Assembly: GCF_900115055.1 (NCBI RefSeq)
Contig: NZ_FOVD01000001.1
Location: forward strand, 682,001-746,000
Reading direction: 5' to 3'
Source: Chryseobacterium oleae
GTDB lineage: Bacteria > Bacteroidota > Bacteroidia > Flavobacteriales > Weeksellaceae
Length of the DNA stretch: 64,000 bases
The notes beneath the pieces are model-generated. The model saw only the letters and a list, made by a program, of their open reading frames with translations, was not told the DNA's origin and did no database searches. Shown in pieces: positions 16,435-24,299 of this stretch (positions within the stretch are counted from its first letter, which is position 1; the number at the start of each line of letters is the position of its first letter). Both the position numbers and the translations under genes were made by a program.

Positions 16435-18630
16435 TTAAAAATCCTTTTCATACAGCACCTGAATGAAAATACCAACAACTTTAAATTCATGATCCTCTTC
16501 AACATTCAACGTAATATTTTTAAACTTCGGATTTGTTGACTTAGGTGACAAAACTATTTCTTCATGGGACCAATTTTCCTCATTTATCTGTTTTTTACTT
16601 GAATAATACTTAATAGTATAATTAGAACCATATTCTTCATCAAAAATATTTCGCCCTTCAACCAATACAACAAGCCCATTGCGAGAACCTCCATTATATT
16701 TTTTAAACAAACAGATGCTTCCATTAGGAATAATCTTATTCATAGACTCTCCAATAACTTTACATGCAAAATGATCATTGTTAATCAATGAACTATCCAC
16801 TTCAATATATTGAATTTTTCCAGACTCCTGAAATTCGGAAAATTCACCAGCTGCTATTTCCAAATCATAAAAAGGAATAGTATTTTCAGCCGGTTCGTTC
16901 AAAAATTTAATCTTATCAGTCTTATTTTTGGATTTAAACAACAGGACAAACTGTTGAATAAACTTCCTTAGATTCTCGTTGCAAACATATATATATGTTC
17001 CCTGAATACCCCTTAATAACATAGTCTTATATATGTTAATGACATACTTCAGAAGCTCGTCATCATCTTTAATAGAATGTTTGCCATTCTTATCCTTATA
17101 CCTGTTCTTATAAACAACAAATTTCTGCTGTTCAAAGTCATAATCCAATTCAGGACCAATGATTACTCCAGTATAATTCAAATCATATCCCTGTGTCGTA
17201 TGAATACATCCTACTTCATTAATTGCATTTTTAGAATTCACCCAGTCTTTATCCTTACTATTCCATTTAAGCTTGTTATCTCCAATAAGAATATCGTATT
17301 CGTCTGGCTTCTTTTTAGAAACCCATTCCCAAGCAAAACCTGCTACCATTCTTGATAAACCATGTATATGATCTTTCTTTTTGATTCTTTCAACCATCCC
17401 CGCTAAATCATCAAAAATATAAAACTCATAAGAGCTAATTTTATATTTCTCTACAACAGAAGAAGCAGATGGTTCATCAAAAAGTTTATGAACAAGCTTG
17501 ATATATTTATTACCACCACGAACTCTGAACTGGCTTTTTAATCTTTCTGTTCGTGTAGAAGCTTCTCCTTCCAGCTTCTTAAAACTCTCTCTAGTTGTAT
17601 CTGAAGGCTTTATTGATTGATATTGGTCATAAAAAACAATAGATTTCTTACTTTGTTTCTTAACCCAATCAAGTTCTGAGGTCGTATATTTATCTAATTC
17701 AAGCCTTAGACAGTTATTATCAAATCCACGATAATAAGAACCCAAATTCACCCTCCGCCTTAAACGGTGTCCTTCATCTACAATAACTAGATCATATGAC
17801 TTTTTCCCTAAGTCTGCTGGCCCAATTACCATTTTGGCCGACAGTCCATCTACATTTTTAAAAACATTAGAAATAGTCTTTCTGAATGAAGCCATGGGAA
17901 TCACCAAAGCCATATCTAAATCGCTATATTTCTCTTTAACCTCTTCTAGTAAAGAGAATAATTCTTTGTCTTCTCCATCAAAATCTGTATAATTAAAATC
18001 ACTTAAATCTGTTTTTAATAGTTTAAATAGAAAAATAGCTAAAATAGATTTACCTGTTCCAGCTCCTCCGTGAATAAGACTCACTTTAGCGTTCTCATCC
18101 AGCAGACAGTTTAAGATCATTTTTAACCCCTTAATCTGTTCTTTTGAAAGTGATTTATAAGGTGAATATTTGAATAGATCAGAATTATCAATCACATTTA
18201 GCGGTTGATGAGCTATTCCTCTATTAATAAGTTCGCCCCATATACTTTTGAATAATTCCCAGTAAACTTTCTTTTCGTGATACTGATGATTAGAAATTCC
18301 CAGGTTCCCATTCTTTAAAGCATATTTTCCATCTCCAGCAATATACTTAATAAGATTAGCTTCTAAGTCCAATGTTGCAGATTTATGAAACAACTCACTT
18401 AAAATAAGATTTACCGTTGACAGATGTTTTTTTTCTTCCGACTTTAAGTGAGTATTTATTCTAGTTAGGACATCTGTGGTCTCACCAACATATGCAGACT
18501 TATTACGTTCGTTTTTTAAAAGATAGACTATAGGCCATGATACATAGTCTCTGTGATTATGGTTTATATTATTTTCTACGAAATAATCAAACTTGTACTC
18601 TTCGGTAATTAAAAAATTATTCATCTCCAA
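16435..18630 (-). CDS. GIY-YIG + DUF2075 helicase + LexA-like (S24) fusion protein
   Basis: 731 residues with three parts. Residues ~33-110 are a GIY-YIG domain (VYLL at 35-38, AYVGET at 46-51). Residues ~155-580 are a DUF2075-type P-loop ATPase/helicase with Walker A GGAGTGKS (188-195) and Walker B VIVDEGH (282-288), and a later block KKSIVFYDQYQSIKP. Residues ~589-731 resemble an S24/LexA autoprotease: an Ala-Gly pair (A594-G595) where LexA is cut, GESM with candidate nucleophile Ser629, and candidate Lys674 in YTIKYY. The gene follows a MazG-type gene after 3 bases, so the two form an operon. A damage- or phage-triggered defence role is inferred from the fusion; no characterised homologue was recognised. 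Confidence 0.8.
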   Translation of the reverse strand: MEMNNFLITEEYKFDYFVENNINHNHRDYVSWPIVYLLKNERNKSAYVGETTDVLTRINTHLKSEEKKHLSTVNLILSELFHKSATLDLEANLIKYIAGDGKYALKNGNLGISNHQYHEKKVYWELFKSIWGELINRGIAHQPLNVIDNSDLFKYSPYKSLSKEQIKGLKMILNCLLDENAKVSLIHGGAGTGKSILAIFLFKLLKTDLSDFNYTDFDGEDKELFSLLEEVKEKYSDLDMALVIPMASFRKTISNVFKNVDGLSAKMVIGPADLGKKSYDLVIVDEGHRLRRRVNLGSYYRGFDNNCLRLELDKYTTSELDWVKKQSKKSIVFYDQYQSIKPSDTTRESFKKLEGEASTRTERLKSQFRVRGGNKYIKLVHKLFDEPSASSVVEKYKISSYEFYIFDDLAGMVERIKKKDHIHGLSRMVAGFAWEWVSKKKPDEYDILIGDNKLKWNSKDKDWVNSKNAINEVGCIHTTQGYDLNYTGVIIGPELDYDFEQQKFVVYKNRYKDKNGKHSIKDDDELLKYVINIYKTMLLRGIQGTYIYVCNENLRKFIQQFVLLFKSKNKTDKIKFLNEPAENTIPFYDLEIAAGEFSEFQESGKIQYIEVDSSLINNDHFACKVIGESMNKIIPNGSICLFKKYNGGSRNGLVVLVEGRNIFDEEYGSNYTIKYYSSKKQINEENWSHEEIVLSPKSTNPKFKNITLNVEEDHEFKVVGIFIQVLYEKDF

Positions 18631-18633
18631 AAA

Positions 18634-18960
18634 TTACAGTTCATCATATTTATCAGCTCTTCCCTTTGCCTTATTTACAGGATATTTTTCATCATTCTTG
18701 TGAAGCTTTTTTAAAATAATATTATTGATATCAATATTATTTTTATGGGCAAGAAGAAGACCATACATAAATACATCTGCCAGCTCCTCTTCCAGTTTAT
18801 CTTTACTGAAATCTTCATCTTTTTTCCATAAAAATATTTCCAAAAGCTCAGATGCTTCAATGGATAAAGCTAAAGCCAAATCTTTTGAATTATGAAACTG
18901 CTCCCAATCACGATCATCTCGAAATTTTAAAAGTTTCTCCAAAGTTTCAGTGTCTATCAT
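18634..18960 (-). CDS. MazG-type nucleotide pyrophosphohydrolase
   Basis: 108 residues, a single all-alpha MazG/RS21-C6-like domain. The metal-binding motifs are EASELLEIF (~33-41) and EEELADVFMY (~57-66), and the end carries NDEKYPVNKAKGRADKYDEL, typical of the small dCTPase/MazG-like group (KYP...KG.A.KY). Such enzymes hydrolyse (d)NTPs to monophosphate and pyrophosphate. It starts the operon with the helicase fusion, 3 bases apart, a pairing that suggests nucleotide removal or signal turnover during phage infection; this is inference from context. The length is typical. Confidence 0.85.
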   Translation of the reverse strand: MIDTETLEKLLKFRDDRDWEQFHNSKDLALALSIEASELLEIFLWKKDEDFSKDKLEEELADVFMYGLLLAHKNNIDINNIILKKLHKNDEKYPVNKAKGRADKYDEL

Positions 18961-19171
18961 AGAGTTGGTTTTTAATCAGGGTTTCAATTTTACCTTAAAA
19001 GTAAGAAATCTAATGATAAAACTGTTGCTCTAAGAATGATTTCAGTAAAAATATTATGTTGCAAACTCTGAAGCTTAATTAAATACACCTATTTCTAAAC
19101 AACGTGATTTAAATCCAATTTTTTCGTAAATTTCAACCATAAAGAAATATTATTCACAAATATTTAATATT

Positions 19172-19876
19172 ATGGAAATTGAGAACATCTGTAATGCCAT
19201 GAGGAAATGGAATACTTTAACGGAATTGTATCAGATCGGGAATAAAGTAAGTGAACAGGAGATCCTCAATGCGCTTAATCAGGGAACGCATTTCAGTGTG
19301 ACGGGAAAAGAAATTCAGGATTGGAAAAATAATCTGGAACATGAAGAAATGCCAACTATTCATGCCTATGCAGGCATTGATGAAGGCCGTCTGAAGTTTT
19401 TCCTGATCGATTCAAAGAGTGATGCAAAAGCAGATTTCAGCCATATTCTTGTGAAAGAATTTACGCGCGACTCGGTGGATCCGTGGCAGCAGTATTTCAG
19501 TGAAGCCTTGGCTGCTCCGTCCATTGACTGGGAATCTGCGGTCAACAGGAATTTCAGATGGAATATGTTCGGCAGTACATGGCTTGATCTCAACAGGGAA
19601 AAACCGTTTTTCAGGCTCATCGTCATTCCTTTTTCAGATTATGAGAAACTGGGTCTTGAGGAAGATCAGTTGTGCATCAGTTTTCTGGGGCTGACTACCC
19701 TGTTAAAAGACAGAAGTTCCCTTTCGGATTATCATATAGAATTTATCACCGTAAAGCATCTTGAAGTGAATGAAATGAGTAAGGAAGCAGAAGATTTTTC
19801 CACGCCAAGACCGCCATTCACGATGTCTGACCAGCAAAATTTCCAACTTCTGATCAAAAGTGATGGCATTGTATAA
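19172..19876 (+). CDS. Hypothetical protein, first gene of the reb-linked signalling operon
   Basis: 234 residues, cytoplasmic, no membrane helix. Composition is that of a normal globular protein (MEIENICNAMRKWNTLTELYQIG ... PFTMSDQQNFQLLI). No domain was recognised. Its stop overlaps the start of the membrane protein gene by 14 bases, and the run continues into a histidine kinase and a response regulator, so it is very likely part of the same signalling system. It may be a sensor partner or an adaptor. The operon ends head-to-head with the reb gene cluster. Confidence 0.7.
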   Translation: MEIENICNAMRKWNTLTELYQIGNKVSEQEILNALNQGTHFSVTGKEIQDWKNNLEHEEMPTIHAYAGIDEGRLKFFLIDSKSDAKADFSHILVKEFTRDSVDPWQQYFSEALAAPSIDWESAVNRNFRWNMFGSTWLDLNREKPFFRLIVIPFSDYEKLGLEEDQLCISFLGLTTLLKDRSSLSDYHIEFITVKHLEVNEMSKEAEDFSTPRPPFTMSDQQNFQLLIKSDGIV

Positions 19877-20510
19877 CAGCCTGTCCCTATTTTTACAAGT
19901 CCTGATCAACCTGGTTTTGCTGTCGGGTCTGATCCTGTTTATGATGAACGGAATAAGAGAAAAGTTCCTGCTAATTCTCTTCTTTCTGGGTGAAGCTGCT
20001 TTGGAACTCTCCGACCTTATCGGAAGGCTGATGCAACTGACGAGCTACAATGTTTACAATTATTCATTAAGCCAGTTTTTAAGTCTGCTTGCCCTGACGG
20101 AGATTTACAATGCCTATTTCTATAAAATTTCTCCAAGGATAAGAGTCTCCATTTATGCCTCCGCCTTGATCTTGCTCACGTTTAATATACTTTATCATCA
20201 GAGCATTGAAGCGCTTACCTTCTACTCGAATATTATCCCGAATATCGTGATCTGCAGCTTTGGAGGGCTTTATTTTCTGCAGGTGATCAGAAAGGCCAAA
20301 ACAGATACCACTTTATTCATTGTAAATGTAGCCGTATTCTTATTTTTCTCGATTGAAACAGTGATCTCCACGACTTTTAATTTCCTGATCAACAACCATA
20401 TGGAATGGGTGGCTCCTGTATGGCTTTTCAGAGGAGTGCTTTTGCTCTGCTTTTATCTTGCTATTGTTAATCTGGGATGCCGTACCGGGAAAATCAGAAT
20501 CTGGCAGTAG
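19863..20510 (+). CDS. Polytopic membrane protein of the signalling operon
   Basis: 215 residues from the ATG at 19863 (a GTG one codon upstream is also possible). About six or seven membrane helices: ~4-25, ~30-48, ~63-80, ~90-108, ~122-140, ~150-175, ~185-205. No transporter motif is seen. Its 3' end overlaps the kinase gene start by 34 bases. In this position it looks like a separate membrane sensor module, of the 7TM type that often sits at the N-terminus of a histidine kinase but here is encoded apart. Function is inferred from context only. Confidence 0.7.
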   Translation: MALYNSLSLFLQVLINLVLLSGLILFMMNGIREKFLLILFFLGEAALELSDLIGRLMQLTSYNVYNYSLSQFLSLLALTEIYNAYFYKISPRIRVSIYASALILLTFNILYHQSIEALTFYSNIIPNIVICSFGGLYFLQVIRKAKTDTTLFIVNVAVFLFFSIETVISTTFNFLINNHMEWVAPVWLFRGVLLLCFYLAIVNLGCRTGKIRIWQ

Positions 20511-21235
20511 TCCTGTGGATATGGATCGGGATCGGACTGCTGTTCTTAATAACCTTATTTATAACGGTACTCACCACCACTTATCTGAAAAGTATTAAAA
20601 AAAATAAAAGAAAAGTCATGCAGATGGTCAGAAATACCCAGACGGAATGCTGGGAAAACACGCTTTATATTCAGGAAAAAGACCGGGAACGTCTGGCAGA
20701 GGAGCTTCATGATAATATTATTTCAAGATTAAACCTCATCCGTTTAAATACAGCCACTAAAAGCGTGAACGAGCTCAGCCAGGACATCAGGGTTTCCATG
20801 CAGCTGATCCGCGAACTTTCCCACAACCTTACGCCGCCGGATCTGGATGATATTGAACTCCCGGATCTTATTGCCGATTATCTTGAACAGATTGGAGATA
20901 TTCCCGTGGCTTTTCATCATTCCGGAACGCATGGAGATAAGATCAGCAGCTCGGTAAAATTAAATGTATTCAGGATTGTTCAGGAACTGATCAGCAATGT
21001 TCTGAAACACGCCCAAGCCACAAAGGTCGAAATACGGCTCAGAATTTCAGCTCAATATCTTGTTCTGACCGTGAAAGACAATGGCTGTGGTTTTAAAACC
21101 GGAACCCAATACGGAGGAATCGGCCTCAGAAATATTAAGTCAAGAACCCAGCAGATCAACGCAGTATATAAACTAAAAACCAAGCCGGAAAAAGGAACGC
21201 AATGGATGATCCTGACGGCATTTAAATCAAATTAA
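20477..21235 (+). CDS. Histidine kinase (HisKA_3 / NarX-type)
   Basis: 252 residues. One N-terminal membrane helix (~10-35), then a dimerisation domain of the HisKA_3 type with the phospho-acceptor in ERLAEELHDNII (His78), and a HATPase_c domain with N-box QELISNVLKHA, G1 box DNGCGF and G2-like GGIGLRNI. It autophosphorylates and should pass the phosphate to the response regulator that starts 3 bases downstream. There is no extracellular sensing domain of its own; the upstream membrane protein may supply it. The pairing with a NarL-type regulator next to the reb cluster suggests that it controls R-body genes. Confidence 0.9.
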   Translation: MPYRENQNLAVVLWIWIGIGLLFLITLFITVLTTTYLKSIKKNKRKVMQMVRNTQTECWENTLYIQEKDRERLAEELHDNIISRLNLIRLNTATKSVNELSQDIRVSMQLIRELSHNLTPPDLDDIELPDLIADYLEQIGDIPVAFHHSGTHGDKISSSVKLNVFRIVQELISNVLKHAQATKVEIRLRISAQYLVLTVKDNGCGFKTGTQYGGIGLRNIKSRTQQINAVYKLKTKPEKGTQWMILTAFKSN

Positions 21236-21238
21236 ACC

Positions 21239-21922
21239 ATGAAAGAATCAGAAAAAATAAAAATCGGTATTGTGGACGATGACCTTCTCTTTGTCCAGCT
21301 TTTAAAGGATTATATAGATAAAGATAACCGCTATCAGACGATACTTACCTGTACAGGCGGAACAGCTTTCCTCGGGGAAATAGAAACCAACATTCCTGAT
21401 ATCCTGATCCTGGATCTTAGAATGACCGACGGCAGCGGCCTTGACGTACTTTCAGCATTATCACAGACTGACACGGAAATGAAGATCATTGTCCTTTCAA
21501 GTTTTTACAGACGTTCTTTTATGGGACAAATGCTGAAGATGGGAGCTCATGCTTTCCTGTCGAAAGAAATCGAACTGAGTGAACTTCCGGCCGTCATCAA
21601 TGCCGTACATGAAAACGGTCATTATTTTTCAAATGATCAGGTGGAAGTGATGAGAAGTCAGCTCTCCAATAAACTTCCTGAATTTCACGCTTATTCCAAA
21701 GATGATCTTACGGAAAGGGAAATCGATGTATTGAAACTGGTTTGTCAGCAGATGAGCACGAAAGAAATCGCAGACACCCTGTTTATCTCCCCAAAAACCG
21801 TTGAAACCCATAAAACCAATCTGATGATCAAAACCTGTGTAAAAAATATGGCAGGGCTGGTTATTTATGCGGTACAGAACCGGATCATTGATGCGAATGA
21901 GATTGTTTTGCTGGATAAGTAA
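21239..21922 (+). CDS. NarL/LuxR-family response regulator
   Basis: 227 residues. Receiver domain ~6-125 with acidic pocket IVDDD (~11-15), phospho-acceptor Asp59 in ILILDLRM, and the Thr/Ser-Lys region VLSS...SKE. The C-terminal LuxR-type HTH is at ~160-220 (LTEREIDVLKLVCQQMSTKEIA, then SPKTVETHKTNL). Its partner kinase lies 3 bases upstream. It ends convergently with the reb operon 285 bases away and is the most obvious candidate regulator of it; LuxR-family control of R-body genes is known in other bacteria, but direct binding here is not shown. Confidence 0.9.
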   Translation: MKESEKIKIGIVDDDLLFVQLLKDYIDKDNRYQTILTCTGGTAFLGEIETNIPDILILDLRMTDGSGLDVLSALSQTDTEMKIIVLSSFYRRSFMGQMLKMGAHAFLSKEIELSELPAVINAVHENGHYFSNDQVEVMRSQLSNKLPEFHAYSKDDLTEREIDVLKLVCQQMSTKEIADTLFISPKTVETHKTNLMIKTCVKNMAGLVIYAVQNRIIDANEIVLLDK

Positions 21923-21949
21923 TCGGGGAAGCGCGGTGCGGGTTGGAGA

Positions 21950-22131
21950 GTTTGAGGGTCGGAGGGTTTGAGTTTTTTACAATACAACAAAATTACATTG
22001 AAATTTTACTTTCGGATCTCAAAAGCTTCTCTATTCCCTCACAAACCCTTATCCCACACCCCGAAGCCTCGTAACCCGTATCCCGCACCACGAAACGCTA
22101 AAACCCTCAAACACTCTAACCCTCAAACCCA
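21950..22131. repeat. Degenerate inverted repeat between regulator and reb array
   Basis: GTTTGAGGGTCGGAGGGTTTGAG (split motif around 21950-21972) is answered by AAACCCTCAAACACTC and AACCCTCAAACCC at about 22099-22131. Such GAGGGTTTGAG-type sequences form long imperfect hairpins and are intergenic in style. No coding potential is seen in this 285-base gap apart from the reb terminator at its right end. Confidence 0.45.
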
Positions 22132-22149
22132 TCCCATCCCCCAAACAAA

Positions 22150-22182
22150 AATCAGGAAGTACACCATATGCACTCCCTGATT
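22150..22182 (-). terminator. Terminator of the rebB operon
   Basis: Stem AATCAGG (22150-22156) / CCTGATT (22176-22182), extended after a one-base bulge, followed by T-rich DNA on the minus strand, about 25 bases after the stop of the last rebB copy. Confidence 0.7.
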
Positions 22183-22207
22183 GGAAATCTAAAAAACACG
22201 CTAATAA

Positions 22208-22468
22208 TTAAGGATTTAAGATTTTAGCAATGGACACCGCATCTGCGATTGTATCCATGCTGTAGATCTGAATAACTCCTTGGGTGGTCGCTGCCTGACC
22301 TAAAATATTCTGTTGGTTCTGCGCATTCACTGCGTTTTCAAACATAATTCCTGTAGAATGTGCAGCGGACTGATAGACGTTACTCAAAGCCATTGCAGGA
22401 GATTCTGCTACCACTTTTACGTTCGACTGCGTTACTGCGTCTGTGATTTGTTCGTTTACTGTTGCCAT
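22208..22468 (-). CDS. rebB: RebB family R-body protein, tandem copy 5 (last)
   Basis: 86 residues. The RebB (killing trait) pattern is clear: ITDAVTQSNVKVV near the start, ESPAMALSNVYQ, AHSTGIMFENAVN and a C-terminal DTIADAVSIAKIL. R-body proteins of this family polymerise into coiled ribbons that unroll and can pierce membranes. This copy differs from the others mainly in the middle (NAQNQQNILGQ) and at GVIQIYSMD. It is the last gene before the terminator. A hairpin with a T-rich tail lies just upstream, between it and copy 4. Confidence 0.9.
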   Translation of the reverse strand: MATVNEQITDAVTQSNVKVVAESPAMALSNVYQSAAHSTGIMFENAVNAQNQQNILGQAATTQGVIQIYSMDTIADAVSIAKILNP

Positions 22469-22497
22469 GATAATTATTGTTTATTTGGGTTTAGAAA

Positions 22498-22518
22498 ACA
22501 GCCGGATGATCCGGCTGT
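22498..22518 (-). terminator. Intercistronic hairpin between rebB copies 4 and 5
   Basis: ACAGCCGGAT / ATCCGGCTGT around one central base, a near-perfect palindrome, followed on the minus strand by TTTTCT. It has the form of a weak intrinsic terminator or attenuator. Confidence 0.6.
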
Positions 22519-22547
22519 GGGGGATTTTTGCCGTTAGCCGTAATCTC

Positions 22548-22808
22548 TTAAGGATTCAGGATTTTAGCAATAGAAACAGCGTCGGCTATGGTATCAAGGC
22601 TGTAAATCTGCGTAACACCTTGTGTAGTCGCTGCCTGAGTGACGATATTTTGCTGATTTTGAGTGTTCACTGCATTTTCAAACATGATTCCTGTGGAATG
22701 CGCTGCTGTTTGATACACGTTGCTTAAAGCCATTGCAGGAGATTCCCCTACTACTTTTACGTTCGACTGCGTTACTGCGTCTGTGATTTGTTCGTTTACT
22801 GTTGCCAT
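22548..22808 (-). CDS. rebB: RebB family R-body protein, tandem copy 4
   Basis: 86 residues with all RebB blocks: VTQSNVKVVGESPAMALSN, AHSTGIMFENAVNTQNQQN, and DTIADAVSIAKILNP. It differs from copy 3 at three positions only (Glu/Gln6, Gly/Ala22 and Ile/Val near the end). The same A-rich leader precedes the ATG as in the other copies. Predicted to be a structural subunit of R-body ribbons, either with the other copies or as a dose variant. Confidence 0.9.
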   Translation of the reverse strand: MATVNEQITDAVTQSNVKVVGESPAMALSNVYQTAAHSTGIMFENAVNTQNQQNIVTQAATTQGVTQIYSLDTIADAVSIAKILNP

Positions 22809-22839
22809 AATGGTTATTGTTTATTTGGGTTAAAAGAAA

Positions 22840-22854
22840 ACCGGATCACCCGGT
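22840..22854 (-). terminator. Intercistronic hairpin between rebB copies 3 and 4
   Basis: ACCGG / CCGGT with a 5-base loop, followed on the minus strand by TTTCTTTT. Short stem, but the position and U-tract match the other spacers. Confidence 0.5.
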
Positions 22855-22888
22855 CATAAGGATTAATGTTCGTTGTTTTCTGAATGTA

Positions 22889-23149
22889 TTAAGGATTCAG
22901 GATTTTAGCAATAGAAACAGCATCTGCTACTGTATCCAGGCTGTAGATCTGGGTAACACCTTGTGTAGTAGCTGCCTGAGTGACGATATTTTGCTGATTT
23001 TGAGTGTTCACTGCGTTTTCAAACATGATTCCTGTAGAATGCGCTGCGGTCTGATACACGTTGCTTAAAGCCATTGCTGGGGATTCTGCTACCACTTTTA
23101 CGTTGGATTGGGTAACTGCGTCTGTGATTTGTTGGTTAACTGTTGCCAT
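22889..23149 (-). CDS. rebB: RebB family R-body protein, tandem copy 3
   Basis: 86 residues, beginning MATVNQQITDAVTQ (Gln where the other four copies have Glu), then VVAESPAMALSNVYQTAAHSTG and a C-terminal DTVADAVSIAKILNP. Nearly identical to copy 4. Its spacer on the upstream side holds the best of the four hairpins. It is probably a structural R-body subunit. Confidence 0.9.
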   Translation of the reverse strand: MATVNQQITDAVTQSNVKVVAESPAMALSNVYQTAAHSTGIMFENAVNTQNQQNIVTQAATTQGVTQIYSLDTVADAVSIAKILNP

Positions 23150-23180
23150 AATGATTACTGTTTATTTGGGTTAAAAATTG

Positions 23181-23195
23181 ACCGGAACATCCGGT
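23181..23195 (-). terminator. Intercistronic hairpin between rebB copies 2 and 3
   Basis: ACCGGA / TCCGGT with a 3-base loop, followed on the minus strand by CAATTTTT. It looks like a partial intrinsic terminator inside the array. Confidence 0.6.
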
Positions 23196-23229
23196 TTGTA
23201 GTGATTATTTTAGGATGAAATGAAAACTT

Positions 23230-23490
23230 TTAAGGTTTCAGGATGTTAGCAATAGAAATTGCATCTGCGATGGTATCTTTGCTGTAGATCTGAGCAATGC
23301 CCTGTGTAGTGGCTGCCTGAGTTACAATATTCTGTTGGTTCTGCGTATTCACCGCATTTTCAAACATGATTCCTGTAGAGTGCGCCGCTGTCTGGTACAC
23401 GTTACTTAGAGCCATTGCAGGAGATTCACCTACTACTTTTACATTGGACTGGGTTACTGCGTCTGTAATTTGTTCGTTTACTGTTGCCAT
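23230..23490 (-). CDS. rebB: RebB family R-body protein, tandem copy 2
   Basis: 86 residues. Same N-terminal 60 residues as copy 4, but the C-terminal part differs (GIAQIYSKDTIADAISIANILKP), the most charged tail of the set. This suggests that copies vary in the C-terminal helix, which may set ribbon contacts. Leader before the ATG has AATCCAAACAAACAATA, slightly diverged from the others. Confidence 0.9.
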   Translation of the reverse strand: MATVNEQITDAVTQSNVKVVGESPAMALSNVYQTAAHSTGIMFENAVNTQNQQNIVTQAATTQGIAQIYSKDTIADAISIANILKP

Positions 23491-23520
23491 AATGAGTATT
23501 GTTTGTTTGGATTAAAAACA

Positions 23521-23533
23521 CCGGATCTGCCGG
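23521..23533 (-). terminator. Weak intercistronic hairpin between rebB copies 1 and 2
   Basis: CCGG / CCGG with a 5-base loop followed on the minus strand by TGTTTTTAA. The stem is only 4 bp, the most decayed of the series. Confidence 0.35.
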
Positions 23534-23567
23534 ATTTAAGGCTTAATTTCTACGTTTTCAGAAAAAA

Positions 23568-23828
23568 TTAAGGTTTCAGGATCTTAGCAATAGAAACTGC
23601 ATCTGCTACGGTATCCATGCTGTAAATCTGCATAATACCCTGAGTAGTGGCTGCCTGTCCTAAAATGTTCTGTTGATTTTGTGTGTTCACTGCATTTTCA
23701 AACATGATTCCCGTAGAGTGTGCAGCTGCCTGATAGACGTTGCTTAAAGCCATTGCAGGAGATTCTCCCACTACTTTCACGTTCGACTGTGTTACTGCGT
23801 CTGTGATTTGTTCGTTTACTGTTGCCAT
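23568..23828 (-). CDS. rebB: RebB family R-body protein, tandem copy 1
   Basis: 86 residues. It shares ILGQ in the middle with copy 5 and ILKP at the end with copy 2, so it looks like the mosaic or ancestral unit. The leader before its ATG (CACAAAAAACAATTACAACT) differs from the other four, which fits its place as first gene of the array after a 471-base gap. Confidence 0.9.
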   Translation of the reverse strand: MATVNEQITDAVTQSNVKVVGESPAMALSNVYQAAAHSTGIMFENAVNTQNQQNILGQAATTQGIMQIYSMDTVADAVSIAKILKP

Positions 23829-24299
23829 AGTTGTAATTGTTTTTTGTGAGATCTGATCTCGGTTAATAAATTATTTTGATTTAAACTAGTTTCCTGATTA
23901 TTTTAAGCTCCCGCAAATGATACGATGAAACAGATTTTCAATGCATTGTTGCAGACTGGTATTGGGTTTCGCTGTATGGATGATTCTCGATACAATGGCT
24001 GAAATCATGACCTGTACGATCTGCAGGAGTTAAATTTTTATTATTATGTAAGCTTCAGCCCTCTTGTATGATGCTGAAGAAAGGATGCGGTTGAGATTTT
24101 CGGGATATATCTCCTTCCAATCTGTTCCTCTGTATGCTGTACGTAATCTATCGGGGATTGAGGATGCTTTGACGGTTTGGCACGTTAAGCATTCAGAAAA
24201 CGGTGTGGAAATAAATATTGACCTAACTTGACTGTATATATGCTGAGGGCACCGTTTTCTATCTTTACAGAGAAATACACCGCATCCGTAGTTTTTGCT
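23829..24299. other. 471-base gap inside the reb operon, with nested inverted repeats
   Basis: Contains an 11-bp perfect inverted repeat AGAAAACGGTG (24195-24205) / CACCGTTTTCT (24250-24260), enclosed by a 9-bp one GGATGCGGT (24083-24091) / ACCGCATCC (24279-24287), and a 7-bp hairpin CTTCAGC (24053-24059) / GCTGAAG (24073-24079). A possible 36-codon minus-strand frame is at 23898-24008. The gap probably holds a promoter or a structured leader for the five-copy array. Confidence 0.5.
23898..24008 (-). CDS. Possible short ORF, 36 residues, in the reb gap
   Basis: ATG at 24008 to TAA at 23898. The peptide starts MISAIVSRIIHTAK and ends FHRIICGSLK, an amphipathic basic helix-like composition. 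No homologue recognised; no Shine-Dalgarno is expected in this phylum, so the start cannot be tested that way. It may be chance. Confidence 0.2.
   Translation of the reverse strand: MISAIVSRIIHTAKPNTSLQQCIENLFHRIICGSLK

Larger units (their letters stand above)
22208..23850 (-). repeat. Tandem array of five rebB units, about 340 bases each
   Basis: Five 86-codon genes start at 23828, 23490, 23149, 22808 and 22468, a period of 338-341 bases. The repeat unit includes the gene, a conserved leader (AACCCAAATAAACAATAA-like, directly before the ATG) and a CCGG-type hairpin in the spacer. Copies 3 and 4 differ at only three residues by eye, which suggests recent duplication or gene conversion. Confidence 0.9.

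Noticed and set aside
22313..23068. Plus-strand frames of 74-94 codons across the rebB array
   Set aside because: Repeated antisense shadows of the RebB genes; they repeat only because the rebB copies repeat.
22208..23850. RebB array as a CRISPR or satellite array
   Set aside because: The repeated unit is a complete gene with leader and conserved protein, so it is a gene array.
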